Origin: SHAN690 sp041391765
GTDB taxonomy: Bacteria; Bacteroidota; Bacteroidia; Flavobacteriales_G; Salibacteraceae
Direction: 5' to 3'
Assembly: GCA_041391765.1 (NCBI GenBank)
Contig: JAWKNJ010000048.1
Span: forward strand, 1 to 30,455
DNA length: 30,455 bases
This document shows, piece after piece, positions 1 to 9,100 of the stretch. The stretch's first letter is position 1; every line of letters begins with the position of its first letter. The notes under the pieces are model-generated. The model did not search any database and was not told the origin of the DNA. It was given only the letters and a program-made list of their open reading frames with translations. A program made the translations under genes and the position numbers.

Positions 1-77
1 GAAGATGAATTCTTCAACGAAGTCTTCGAATGCGGTGCCTTTCACAAAGGAACTTGTAGTATTGGACTTCTTACTCA
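1..77 (-). CDS. Partial hypothetical protein, possible restriction-endonuclease-like N-terminus
   Basis: Only the first 25 codons are inside the window; the gene runs off the left edge. The ATG overlaps the stop of the upstream 162-aa gene by 7 bp, so it is the next gene of the same operon. The visible peptide contains SSFVKGTAFEDFVEEF. A KGxxFExxV motif near the N-terminus is common in Mrr/PD-(D/E)xK restriction-endonuclease-like proteins, where it forms the first helix of the nuclease fold. That assignment is inference from a very short stretch, supported only by the restriction-modification context. The catalytic residues would lie outside the window. Confidence 0.45.
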
Positions 78-559
78 TCCCAATCGTCTGGGACAGACTC
101 GTTGATCACAAACTCAGAGAGCTGTTTGATTTCTTCAAGCCCCTCCGCCAATCCAAATACGCCAGCTGATTTGAGTATTATATTGATGAACTTCAGCAGC
201 TTTTTAAGAATACCTCCCATACCAATAAAGCTCATTGCGCGCTGTTGACGTTCTCTCAGATTGGAAAACCTTCTGACAAGTGAATTCCAGAATTCAATTT
301 TTAGCTCTAAGCTTTTTCCAGCAAGACCTGCTCGTAAAGCTGATTTTTCATCGTAATTCATTGTTTCGACTGATACAACAAATTCATTGTATGACTCATG
401 AAACGCATCTTCAAACAATCTCCAATCTGTATAGTCTGAACGCTCGTAGAGTTTCCTGAAATCTGACTCAAAAAGAATTTCACGCAATCCTTTTGACAGG
501 ATGATCAGAAAGAATCTTAAATCACGCTCATCATCACCTGTGCGATCAACGTATTCCAT
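71..559 (-). CDS. Hypothetical protein (162 aa) in restriction-modification operon
   Basis: I do not recognise this family. The protein is 162 aa and largely helical by composition. It has acidic ends (MEYVDRTGDDERD at the N-terminus, VPDDWDE at the C-terminus) and a more hydrophobic, Lys/Ile/Leu/Gly-rich stretch around residues 108-140 that could be an amphipathic or weakly membrane-associated helix pair. There is no signal peptide and no catalytic motif I can name. It starts 4 bp after the stop of the mod gene and overlaps the next gene by 7 bp, so it is very probably translated as part of the R-M operon. It may be a partner of the endonuclease-like protein that follows, but the sequence does not show that. 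Confidence 0.75.
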   Translation of the reverse strand: MEYVDRTGDDERDLRFFLIILSKGLREILFESDFRKLYERSDYTDWRLFEDAFHESYNEFVVSVETMNYDEKSALRAGLAGKSLELKIEFWNSLVRRFSNLRERQQRAMSFIGMGGILKKLLKFINIILKSAGVFGLAEGLEEIKQLSEFVINESVPDDWDE

Positions 560-563
560 ATGA

Positions 564-1334
564 CTATACTGTTAGAATTTTCATACTCTCCTCTCCAAAC
601 TGACTGATCACCCGCACAGCAACCTTCTGACCTTTTTGCGCTTCAAACGGATGGCTTTCATGTCCATACAAACGATCAAAGGCTTCTTCGTCAATCTCGA
701 TCTTGAGTGTAGCTTCTGCTTTTTTCTTGGTTGAAGATTTAGCCAGATCGCTCAGGCCTTTTTGCCACTTCTGAAACTCGTCTTGGTTTCCTCCACAGAA
801 GAATACTTGCTTCACTACGAAGTTGCTTCCATCGTAGTTGTCGTCCAACATCCAGTAGGCAATGTCTTGTACGTTACGGCTCTTGACCACATCCTTTATT
901 GGATCGTAGATATCCAAACCGGCAATTTCAATTTGGTGCCATGTGGCTCCTTTGTTCTCGATACGATTCTGCTTCGCTGAATCACTCGAACTGACAGGAG
1001 CCTTGGCTTTATTCAAGCGCACATCGGGTTCACCAATGGTGATGAACGAGCCTGCTTTCTTGTCCTTTTTCAGAAGGCCATCTTGCATGAGGTCATCATG
1101 CATGCGGACTTTAGTGACTTCAAAGCTTCCTAGGCTCGTTGTGACACTCTCACTCTTTATGTCACTTTCAAAGCTGAAACCTAGAATGATGAGCCAATCG
1201 GCATCGCCCCTGCAGCCACGACATTCTTTGGCAGCAGTATTTACAGCCAACTTGCTGACGGTGCCGAACAGGACCGATGTAGATGTAAGCTTTACGCTCC
1301 ATGCCCTTAGCGTCTTTGTAAAAGCCTTCAGCAT
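564..1334 (-). pseudogene. mod: C-terminal fragment of type III DNA methyltransferase (Mod), separated by frameshifts
   Basis: This open frame carries the end of the methyltransferase that begins at 3280. From about residue 23 it reads as typical C-terminal Mod sequence (FGTVSKLAVNTAAKE, then GDADWLIILGFSFESDI, then a long tail ending FGEESMKILTV). Its first ~22 residues are out of frame. The preceding piece, HAEGFYKDAKGMERKAYIYI, is found in another frame at about 1265-1330, which indicates a small indel near 1262-1268. The fragment probably contributes the target-recognition or Res-interacting part of Mod. It would be made as a separate polypeptide only if the ATG at 1334 is used. In the family these parts belong to one protein, so I read it as part of a broken or mis-sequenced mod gene rather than an independent gene. 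Confidence 0.75.
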
Positions 1335-1507
1335 GGAGTATTCTGAAACGATGCATCACGCGAATGAACTTAGCCGTTTCGCTTTTTTGTCGGTCTTGAC
1401 TCCTGCCGAACGTAAGTGTTCAAATACGCGCTGCTCGAAACTTTGCGTTTTCTTCATTGTCATGCTCTCCAGCAGCGCGCCTTGAGTTCTTCAGGGGGCG
1501 CATGGGT

Positions 1508-3280
1508 TCAGGAGATTTTGCAAGGGTTTCTACCGTAAACGGCCCTGAAACACGCAAGCGCTTTTGTCTTCAAAAGGCTTGTCATACAATGTTTCCGTGG
1601 CTGGCGGCTCGTCATTCGCGAGACTCTTGAGCGTAATGTGCGGCACCTCTTCATACAAAGCCTTGGCGGATGTCGTTTTCTTGTTCGTTCGCTGGCTTTT
1701 CTGAAATGCTTTTTTGATCTTGCTTTGCCATCATTGTGATCGACTTTCATTTCACATCGCTGTGCAAGTGATAGTAAGGAGTATGTGGCAGTCATTAGCC
1801 GTGTCTTAGCAATGTTGAGCGCAATGCGACTGGTATCAATTGTAATCCATCTGCGCCCCCATTGTTCGGCTACATATGCTGTGGTTCCACTCCCGCACGT
1901 TGGATCTATTACAACATCTCCCGGGTCTGTGGTCATCAAAAGGCAGCGGGCAATTACTTTGTCATTTGTTTGGACAACATATTGAGGGTTCGCTGCACCA
2001 CCAAAGCCATTCCAAAGATTTGTTATTGATCTGAAAGGAAAATCATCGAAATAACTCACGAATCTCAAACTGTTTGCCGTTGCCTCATAGCGATTATGAT
2101 CAATTATTCGCTTTAACCCATCCTCAGTTGTCCCCCACCATCTGTTTCCAGAATCGTATACTACACCATTAACATTAATTTCAAACTTTCTACCAGGACC
2201 GGGTTTGGTCATTAAAACAGTCATATAATTTTTACATCCTTCCGGAATGGGCTCCTCTCCTTTTTTTTCCTTCAGAGTCATTGACCGCCTTTTTCCATCT
2301 GGCATTTCTATTTTGGTATATCCAGATTCAACTGGATTATCTTTCGGTTCAAAAACAGGCCTGTATTTTACTTTCTCCTTGTCTTTTGCATACCAAATAA
2401 TGAAATCAGTAGTTGTTCCAACCCTGTGAGAAGACTGCAGGCCACCTGCAGATTTGCTGAAAACTATCTCATTTAAAAAGTTTTCGCTCCCAAACACTTC
2501 GTCCATTAAGCATCTCACTAAATGTACGTTGTCATCACTTATTTGTATAAAGCAAGAGCCACTTTCATTTAGGAGGTCGCGCGCAACTATGAACCTGTCT
2601 CTTAAATAACTCAAGAAGCTATGTATTCCAAACTCCCAGGTATCCCGAAATGCTTTGATCATCTCTGGTTCTCCGCTCAAATGCTCATCGCTTCCATCCT
2701 TCACGTTGCGATCGTTGAGCTTCATTTGCCAGTTGCTGTTGTACTTGATGCCGTAAGGTGGGTCGATGTAAATGCACTGCACTTGCCCGGCCATGCCTTC
2801 ACGTTCCAATAGGCTGCTCATCACCAACAGGCTGTCTCCTTGTATGAGTCGGTTGCTCCAACCATCACTGTGTTGGTAGTATTCGCTCACTTTTTCTAAT
2901 TCGTCCTTTTCCAACGCATTGCCAAAAAGTTCGTTGGCATTGAACAAGTCCAATTGATCGGGGTCGGGTCGCTCAACCGTAGTTTTGTATAGGCCCTCAA
3001 TCAGCTTTTCGGGTGCAATGTGCTCGTGCCGGTAGAGCGAACGGATGTCGACTTTCAGTCGATCATCACCATCGTCCTCACCATACTTATTCATCCACCA
3101 CAGCTCGGGGTCTTGCCCGCGGTGGTTCACCGGATTGCCTTGAAAGTACTTTGGGGTTTTGTCGTACTCGGCCACTTCCGGTCCTTCCTTTACTTTCTGG
3201 CTAGCGCTTTCATATCCGGCTTCTTCCTTGCTCGGAATGTGCGCACGTTTTGATTTGGAGTGTTTGTAGGATTTGGGCAT
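1508..3280 (-). pseudogene. mod: Type III restriction-modification DNA methyltransferase (Mod), N-terminal catalytic part, frameshifted
   Basis: This is a beta-class N6-adenine DNA methyltransferase. The catalytic motif IV DPPY lies at residues 173-176 and is followed much later by the SAM-binding motif I DPTCGSGTT at 459-467, the order of type III Mod and other beta-class enzymes. The protein would methylate the recognition sequence and direct the Res subunit encoded at the start of the operon. The ATG lies 2 bp after the upstream membrane-protein gene. The frame is good to about residue 500 (nt ~1780). After that the translation turns into an Arg/Lys-rich nonsense tail, while recognisable Mod sequence continues in other frames (DIRQGF, then YEEVPHITLKSLAN, then TETLYDKPFED, then HAEGFYKDAKG) down to the 564-1334 fragment. 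At least six small indels are needed between about 1260 and 1785. The catalytic domain is intact; the rest is broken or mis-sequenced. Confidence 0.9.
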
Positions 3281-3282
3281 GG

Positions 3283-4270
3283 TTATGCGGTTTCTTTAGG
3301 TTCTTCCTGTTTTTCTTTGGTGAAGTTGGGATCGAAATGGGTTTGAATAAGCACTTCCATTCTTTCATTAGTCTTTGGAAGGTCTTTATCCACCATTTCA
3401 ACAACTTTGAATATTTCCAAGCCTTTTGTAGACAGATCGTTGAATAGAATTTGAATTCGCTTTGCTTCATTAAACATCTCCGCTGCCCCTGGAATCTTAG
3501 GATTTTCACCTGTCGCAAGTCTCAGTATAGGATTTACAAATCCATCTAATGCTCTAGAAAGGGGAATTTGCACTTCACCATAATATTCCCTGCTAAATTC
3601 TACCAATAATTGATCTATGGAAGACCAAAAGGGATTTTCGCCATATCCATCGCCAAGAACGTCTGCTAACCGAAGTGTATAATTCGCTACCGATGTTGTA
3701 AAGGATTCTGTAGCTGATTTGATCTGTTTAGCAATTTCCGACCAGTCAGTTTTTAGCTCTAAAACGTTCTGCTTATTGATTTCCCCATGAACCTTGTAGA
3801 AGTCGATTGCACGGTATAGGTTTTGAAAATGTTTCTCAGCTTCCTCTGCAGCCCCAAACTTCTGATGAAGACCTTTTCTTATTGAGTAGGAGTCGAGGAA
3901 AGTGAATTCGATAAAGACTCTCAGGAACTTCAATTTTGTGTTGATGATATCCAAAAGGATCATCCCGATATTTCTCTGCAAAGGATTTATTGAATTCGTA
4001 TGTATTGTGCTTGTCTTTTACGATTCCTTTTAAAAGTTGAATAAAATGATCGAGGATTTGGTTTTGTAGTTCTTCGGTTTCTTCTCGTCTTATCCTTTGG
4101 TCTTCCAGCCTATTCCTTTCGGCATTATTTCTTGCAACTACGTTGCCTCGCCAGAATATTCCGATAGCAATTAATCCTGACAAAAGAGCACCACCAAACG
4201 AGCCAATTATTGTTGGCCACCAATCGCTTGACGATCCTTGCATTTGTTCTATAAAATAGAGTTCGAACAT
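3283..4270 (-). pseudogene. Membrane-anchored hypothetical protein of the R-M operon, one frameshift
   Basis: Two overlapping open frames make one gene. The first (from 4270, or a GTG at 4273) has one N-terminal transmembrane helix at about residues 18-42 (WWPTIIGSFGGALLSGLIAI), then a charged Arg/Glu-rich coiled-coil-like stretch (RNNAERNRLEDQRIRREETE). The second (3283-3981) continues as a cytoplasmic helical domain. The switch lies near 3895-3901: frame 1 reads ESLYRIHF then nonsense, and frame 2 picks up with LDSYSIRKGLHQKFG. The 988-bp length is one base too long for an open frame, which fits a single inserted base, giving a repaired protein of about 328 aa. The ATG at 4270 overlaps the upstream stop as TGATG, suggesting translational coupling. 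The family is not recognised; a membrane-tethered helper or effector of the defence operon is only inference. Confidence 0.65.
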
Positions 4271-4608
4271 CACGTATTGAATAGATGACTTTCTTGTGCT
4301 TTAATCTGATCCTCAATCAATTTCGCTTGTTCTCTAGTTGAAGTCCGCATGGTTCGATATTCCAGCGTTTTCCAATTTTTGAGAATATGGTTGCGTTTGT
4401 CTTGGTTGTTTCTGGTTCCTACACCATAAGGTTTAGGGTAAAGCGATTTCATTCGTTTCTGACATTCAACCCCAATACCGAACAGGACATTGATTTTAGA
4501 GTCAGAATGACGAACTTGGTAAACACCTGGACCCTCAGGTGCTTCAATGGATCGGCACTGTTCAGGTTTAGGCATTGGCTTCCAAACCGTCCATGTTGAG
4601 TCCATCAT
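4270..4608 (-). CDS. GIY-YIG-like nuclease-fold protein (112 aa)
   Basis: The protein is small, with GPGVYQVR near residue 28, VLFGIG around 42 and a C-terminal TREQAKLIEDQIKAQ region, ending in HLFNT. The spacing of GVYxxR, the FGIG strand-helix, the conserved Arg in KRNHIL and the late Glu resemble the compact GIY-YIG nuclease fold (GVYxxx...LYIG...R...E...N). The canonical tyrosines are degenerate (GVY and LFGIG rather than GIY and YIG), so nuclease activity is uncertain. An AGGA-like ribosome-binding site lies just upstream of the ATG at 4608 (AGCAGGAAATG). It starts 16 bp after the SecB-like gene and overlaps the next gene. In this context it could be an accessory nuclease of the restriction operon, but a structural or DNA-binding role is equally possible. 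Confidence 0.65.
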   Translation of the reverse strand: MMDSTWTVWKPMPKPEQCRSIEAPEGPGVYQVRHSDSKINVLFGIGVECQKRMKSLYPKPYGVGTRNNQDKRNHILKNWKTLEYRTMRTSTREQAKLIEDQIKAQESHLFNT

Positions 4609-4624
4609 TTCCTGCTTCTATTTA

Positions 4625-5071
4625 TTAGGATAAGCTCAATTCTATATCTGATTTCAGCATTGTCGTTAGATCAACAGCCGGCAGCACCAAATGCGCAAAT
4701 GGCGAACCTGTCAATCGGGCGTGTAACACTCCACGGGCAGTTCCTGTGGTGATGGTAGCCAGGTGTAATGCTAAATGAAGCCGTAGTTTCAACTTCTCCC
4801 TTTTATCATCCAAAAGCAGTGGCCAAGTATCAGGATGTACTTTAAAATGGCAGCCTACTTCCAGATTAATCAATTTGCAATGTTGCTGATGGAAGCTCAG
4901 GTGCATGAATACTCCCACCATTTGCTCCTTCGCTGCCAGCTTAAAACTAAAATGGATTGTAACGTCTACATTTTCTTTCGGTCGAAACTCCTCAGGGGTG
5001 ACTGAAAACTGTTCCGTACTGACGTTTGCAATAGCAAACTGAAAGTCCTTCTTATTTGATGCATTTGCCAT
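4625..5071 (-). CDS. SecB-like chaperone-fold protein (148 aa)
   Basis: The length and pattern fit the SecB-like family. An N-terminal beta-rich part (DFQFAIANVSTEQFSV, then NVDVTIHFSFKLAAKEQ) is followed by a strand-rich core. A C-terminal segment, TTGTARGVLHARLTGSPFAH then LVLPAVDL, closely resembles the SecB signature in which a helix with a conserved ARGxL step precedes a loop and a Pro-containing end. SecB-like proteins bind unfolded polypeptides. In toxin-antitoxin-chaperone (TAC) modules a dedicated copy protects the antitoxin. Here the gene begins 2 bp after an Xre-type HTH gene, the position expected of a TAC chaperone. The fold is inferred from sequence feel, not a search, so some other small beta-sandwich is possible. 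Confidence 0.6.
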   Translation of the reverse strand: MANASNKKDFQFAIANVSTEQFSVTPEEFRPKENVDVTIHFSFKLAAKEQMVGVFMHLSFHQQHCKLINLEVGCHFKVHPDTWPLLLDDKREKLKLRLHLALHLATITTGTARGVLHARLTGSPFAHLVLPAVDLTTMLKSDIELSLS

Positions 5072-5073
5072 AC

Positions 5074-5592
5074 TTAAGCAGATAAGGCGTAGCTAGTTTC
5101 ACCTGAGCGTAGTCGTGATTTCACCTGCGTATAATTAATACAACTTTGGTAGAACACTTGAAGCCCATCGTAGGTATATGTCTCGACCTCTTCGGCAGCC
5201 ACGATTAGGTTCATTTCCGTCACAAAAAATTCCTTGTAAACCACATCGGCATGAGGTACTGTCTGAAGCTGAGCTTCTGTTTTAATTGGCCGCTCTTCAA
5301 GGAGGTTTACACCCAACACCTGTTCCATTGCCTCAATCGTGTTTAAGGTAAAGTTGGCTTGCCCCTTTAGTATTTTACTGATGTGTTGTGGTGTAACGTC
5401 CAGAGCTTCAGCCAGCCGTTTTTGGCTCCAATCTTTGTTCTGCTCTAGGAATTCCAATATTCGGTCAGCTACACGCTGTGACCTGCGAAATTCCTTGCGA
5501 TTTGCTCGGTCAGCTGCCAGCTTTGACTTCCATGCGGAAGTGTCAGCTTTGATTTTCGCTTTAAATTTTCTTTCGAATTCGCTCTTGTCCAT
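5074..5592 (-). CDS. Xre-family helix-turn-helix protein, candidate antitoxin (172 aa)
   Basis: An HTH_3/Xre DNA-binding domain sits at about residues 42-98: DWSQKRLAEALDVTPQHISK gives helices 2-3, followed by ILKGQANFTLNTIEAMEQVL, with a basic helical N-terminus (FKAKIKADTSAWKSKLAADR). A C-terminal extension of about 70 aa (residues 100-172) is rich in aromatic and hydrophobic residues, including YDGLQVFYQSCINYTQV. Such tails in TAC antitoxins act as chaperone-addiction segments; applying that here is inference. The gene starts 3 bp after the 193-aa gene and ends 2 bp before the SecB-like gene, matching the toxin-antitoxin-chaperone order. It may autoregulate the module or the whole operon, though no internal promoter is evident. 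Confidence 0.8.
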   Translation of the reverse strand: MDKSEFERKFKAKIKADTSAWKSKLAADRANRKEFRRSQRVADRILEFLEQNKDWSQKRLAEALDVTPQHISKILKGQANFTLNTIEAMEQVLGVNLLEERPIKTEAQLQTVPHADVVYKEFFVTEMNLIVAAEEVETYTYDGLQVFYQSCINYTQVKSRLRSGETSYALSA

Positions 5593-5595
5593 ATT

Positions 5596-6177
5596 TTACA
5601 ATTCTAATTCAGTGTAAGCGTCTCGGTCATACATTCCTTCATTAATCAAACATTGGCGCAAACGATCGACTTTTGCTTTTTCGTGTTTTGTCGCTTCATC
5701 TTGATCTATGTACTGTGTCAATTTGATTGTTCCACCAGAAAAGATGTACAAATCGGGAGAAACCTTAACCGCATACAACCTGACCCAGGGTTCTTTCGGA
5801 TTCATGGGTTTCGCTTTTGATCGCATCAATTCTTCACTAACAACCTGGTTGTCAAGTGGCTTGAAACGCTCGTTTAGCAACAATATAAGTTCTTGTATTC
5901 CATTTTGGTAAGCATCAGCTAATTCATCCGTAATATCCAGAAACTCATCGAGTACACGGTTTGATGCCTCGCTGACTGTATAGGTTCCGAAATATCCTTT
6001 GACGAGAAGGTTTGCGTGTCTAGCCTGAATGAAACTCCTCCGAAATTCAGCGTCACTAAGCTTGTCAATAAACTGTGACCATGAATTTTCGCCCTCTGGC
6101 ATATCTTCATAGCGTACCGCATATAGTCCGCGAAACGGTGTCTCATTTGGATTGGCAAAGATAGGCACAAATTCCAT
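5596..6177 (-). CDS. Hypothetical protein (193 aa), candidate toxin of a toxin-antitoxin-chaperone-like module
   Basis: The 193-aa protein has no signal peptide. A C-terminal block, VRLYAVKVSPDLYIFSGGTI then KLTQYIDQDEA, has the strand-turn-strand look of proteins that precede Xre antitoxins in defence loci. I recall similar LYxxRxxPxxxIxxGGxxKLT motifs from such genes but cannot name a Pfam family. It lies 3 bp after res and 3 bp before the Xre gene, so it is translated within the R-M operon. First position in a toxin / Xre / SecB-like trio makes toxin the most economical role, but no catalytic residues of RelE/HigB, ART or other toxin families can be pointed out. It could instead be an R-M specificity factor. 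Confidence 0.7.
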   Translation of the reverse strand: MEFVPIFANPNETPFRGLYAVRYEDMPEGENSWSQFIDKLSDAEFRRSFIQARHANLLVKGYFGTYTVSEASNRVLDEFLDITDELADAYQNGIQELILLLNERFKPLDNQVVSEELMRSKAKPMNPKEPWVRLYAVKVSPDLYIFSGGTIKLTQYIDQDEATKHEKAKVDRLRQCLINEGMYDRDAYTELEL

Positions 6178-6180
6178 GGA

Positions 6181-9100
6181 TCAACTTATAGGTTGATTTT
6201 TAACAATCGATAGAATCACATCCTTAAGCTGTGATCGAATATTACGAATGTCATTTGCGACCTCAATAAAGTGCCACTCATCCATTTCATATTTCTCCCT
6301 CACCGCGTTCACAGCAGGTAGCCAGCGATTTTCTACGTACCATTTCTTTTCTGTCTTATCACGGCTCATTCCCGTGATCTCAATCATAAGATTGGCATAA
6401 CTGTTCTCTCCTGTTTTGACTTTAGCAATAAAGTCGGTGAAGTATTGATGAGTCTCTCCGTTCTTCTCATAGGGTATAGCAAAGCCTAAAAACTGGTTCT
6501 TTACGTATGACTCAACCTCATCCAATTCCTCTAACGTTTTAGCGCAGATGGCTTCCCAGTCGCTGTCCATTACAACCTTGTTCACATGACTTTTCTGAGT
6601 ATCAAAACATTCTTTAGATGTTTGTCCGTTTACATACTTGGTGCTGCCAAATCGGTTGTAGTGATTGAAGATAGGTCGGATAAATTCTTTGGTGTTTTTA
6701 TCCGTGTTAATACCCCTGAATATGTGGCCGCTAACCTTGCGCTGGTCTTCGTAATAAAGCAAGCGCTTGTACTTGTCTTCAGACCGGTTGAGCACACGCA
6801 CTCTCGTATGATACCATTCCTCAACGATGCCTTTAAGCACAGGAAAGTATTGAAGCTTAGGTTTGCCGTCTTCATCTGAAAAGTGGGCGGTCATTAAGTC
6901 CTTGGTAATTAGAAAAATCAATTCTTGGTCTCGCTTTTCCAATACCGTTTTCACTTCGAGTTCTTCGCGCGTATTGCTGAATGCGGATTCCATCCACGTT
7001 TTCATCGGTTGGGCAGCACCATCAATTTCATAGTGCTCCAAATCTGAAAAATCATAGGTGATTTCATCGTTAGGCAAGTCCACCCGATAACCCGACACAT
7101 TTGGAAAGGTGATTTCATGATGAATGCGATCAGGAAGTGCTTTTACCGTTGTCAAGTCGGGTGGGTCAACTTCAGTCGTAGAGCCACCCTTGAACATCTT
7201 AAACGGCACACCAATGATGTGGGCGTATTCTGGAGGGAACTTGTACTTGGTGATTTTACGCTTGTCGTTGGTTGGTAAACCTTCTTTGTCATACCCTTGA
7301 AGGAAGTAACTCCTTCGTCTCAAGGCACGACCAGCCACTTGCTCGCACAATAAGTCAGAACCGAAGGCTCTCAATCCCGCCACATGCGTTACCGTATTAG
7401 CATCCCAGCCTTCCGTCAACATCGAAACAGAGACCACGCACCGGATATGTGCGCCAAGCTTCCCTTCTTTCCCAACTGTGTTTACTACCTCACGCAATAG
7501 TTCGGCATCGGTGATTCGATCAGCTGCGCCTTGTCCGTATTGGCGCGCATAGTCCTTCTTAAACTCGTCAATTTCAGAATTGAAAATCTTCTTGAATTGA
7601 TCATTTACCTGATCGCTATCTTCTAACGCATCTGAGTCGATTAAAAGCGTTGGTGCTTTAGGTTTTAGTCGGTCATATTCGTCATAGTTTGAGAATAAAT
7701 CGAACGCACCTTTGTGAACATACTTTGCACCATCTTCATCTTCATACTCGTAACCGGCAATAAACTTATAAACCTCCTTTGAAACGGCCGTGTTGTTACA
7801 AACCGCAATAAAAACCGGTGGTCGGGTAAACAAGTTGGTCGTCTCTTCACCCTTTTTTCGAATGTTCTTATCGTATTCTGTATAGTGATTATAAAACTGA
7901 TCGAATGCGTTCTTCACCAATGGTGGAAGCTTTGGCGGCTCTTCCTTGTAGCTTTTACCTTCTTCCTTGGCTTTCTTTTTTGCCGTTGTCCGACCCATTT
8001 TTGATAGGTCGTCCTTCACATGCTCATACAAGTGTTTGAGCTTGGCAGAATCTATTTCTTGTGAATCATCCGACTGTGGTATGTATGGAATCTTAACCAA
8101 GCCGGATTCAATGGCTTCAATCAAACCGAAGTCCGTCACCACCCAAGGAAACAAGCTATAAGGCGTATAGCCCGAACCACTCAAATAGTAAGGCGTTGCT
8201 GAAAGGTCGTAAACATTGGTGAGTTTAAACCGCTTTGCCACTTCTACGAGGCCTGTGAACCACACGGCAGCCTTTTTATTCTCATCGCCTTCTGTATCGC
8301 TGGTTCTGCCTTTGGACTGAGGTAGATAGCAATGATGCGCCTCATCATTAAGAATCAACAGACGCTTCCCCTTTTTGAAATCACCCAAAACGCGCTTGAT
8401 GACTTGATTCCAATCTTCCAGCGCTTCCTGCTTTACCAACTCACCTTCCTTGCTGTAAGCAAGCTTACCGTCAAAAGGGCTTTTCTTATTGCCTTGCAAT
8501 GTGCGTTGAAGAAACGAATGATAGTTTGTAATAACCAGATTAGAATTCAGCCCGTCCATCTGCATGGCATATTTGGGAGGAATAAGGCTGCGCTCAGCGT
8601 AGTAGTCGTTTCGCTCCGTTCTGATTTTAGAACTTGTATCAACCCGTAACACACCAAGTCGATCACGAATGGTGATTCCCGGAGCAACTAGTAGAAAGTA
8701 ATCTGCAAAACGAGTATCGGCAGGATATTCTTGCCGGTTTAGGAAATGATAAACGATCAAGGCGCCCATCACGACCGTCTTACCCGTGCCAGTTGCCATT
8801 TTAAATGCAATTCGAGGCAATTGCTCTTCAGGATTTGCGCTAATCGACCATCTAGACTTATGGATCTTGTCCATGATGTTCTGACCAGCATTCGACTTTA
8901 GTGCAACTTCATTGAGCCAAATTGCAGATTCGATGGCTTCACGCTGCGCAAAAAACAATTGCTTGGTTGGATCGCGATCTTCATTCAAGAACCAATACTT
9001 GAGTAAGTCATTGGTTACTCTTGTAACATTCGGATATCCTGATTTCCTCCAATTCCCAACCTCCTTTCGCGTCAAATTGATCACGTGAGTTCCGTACTCT

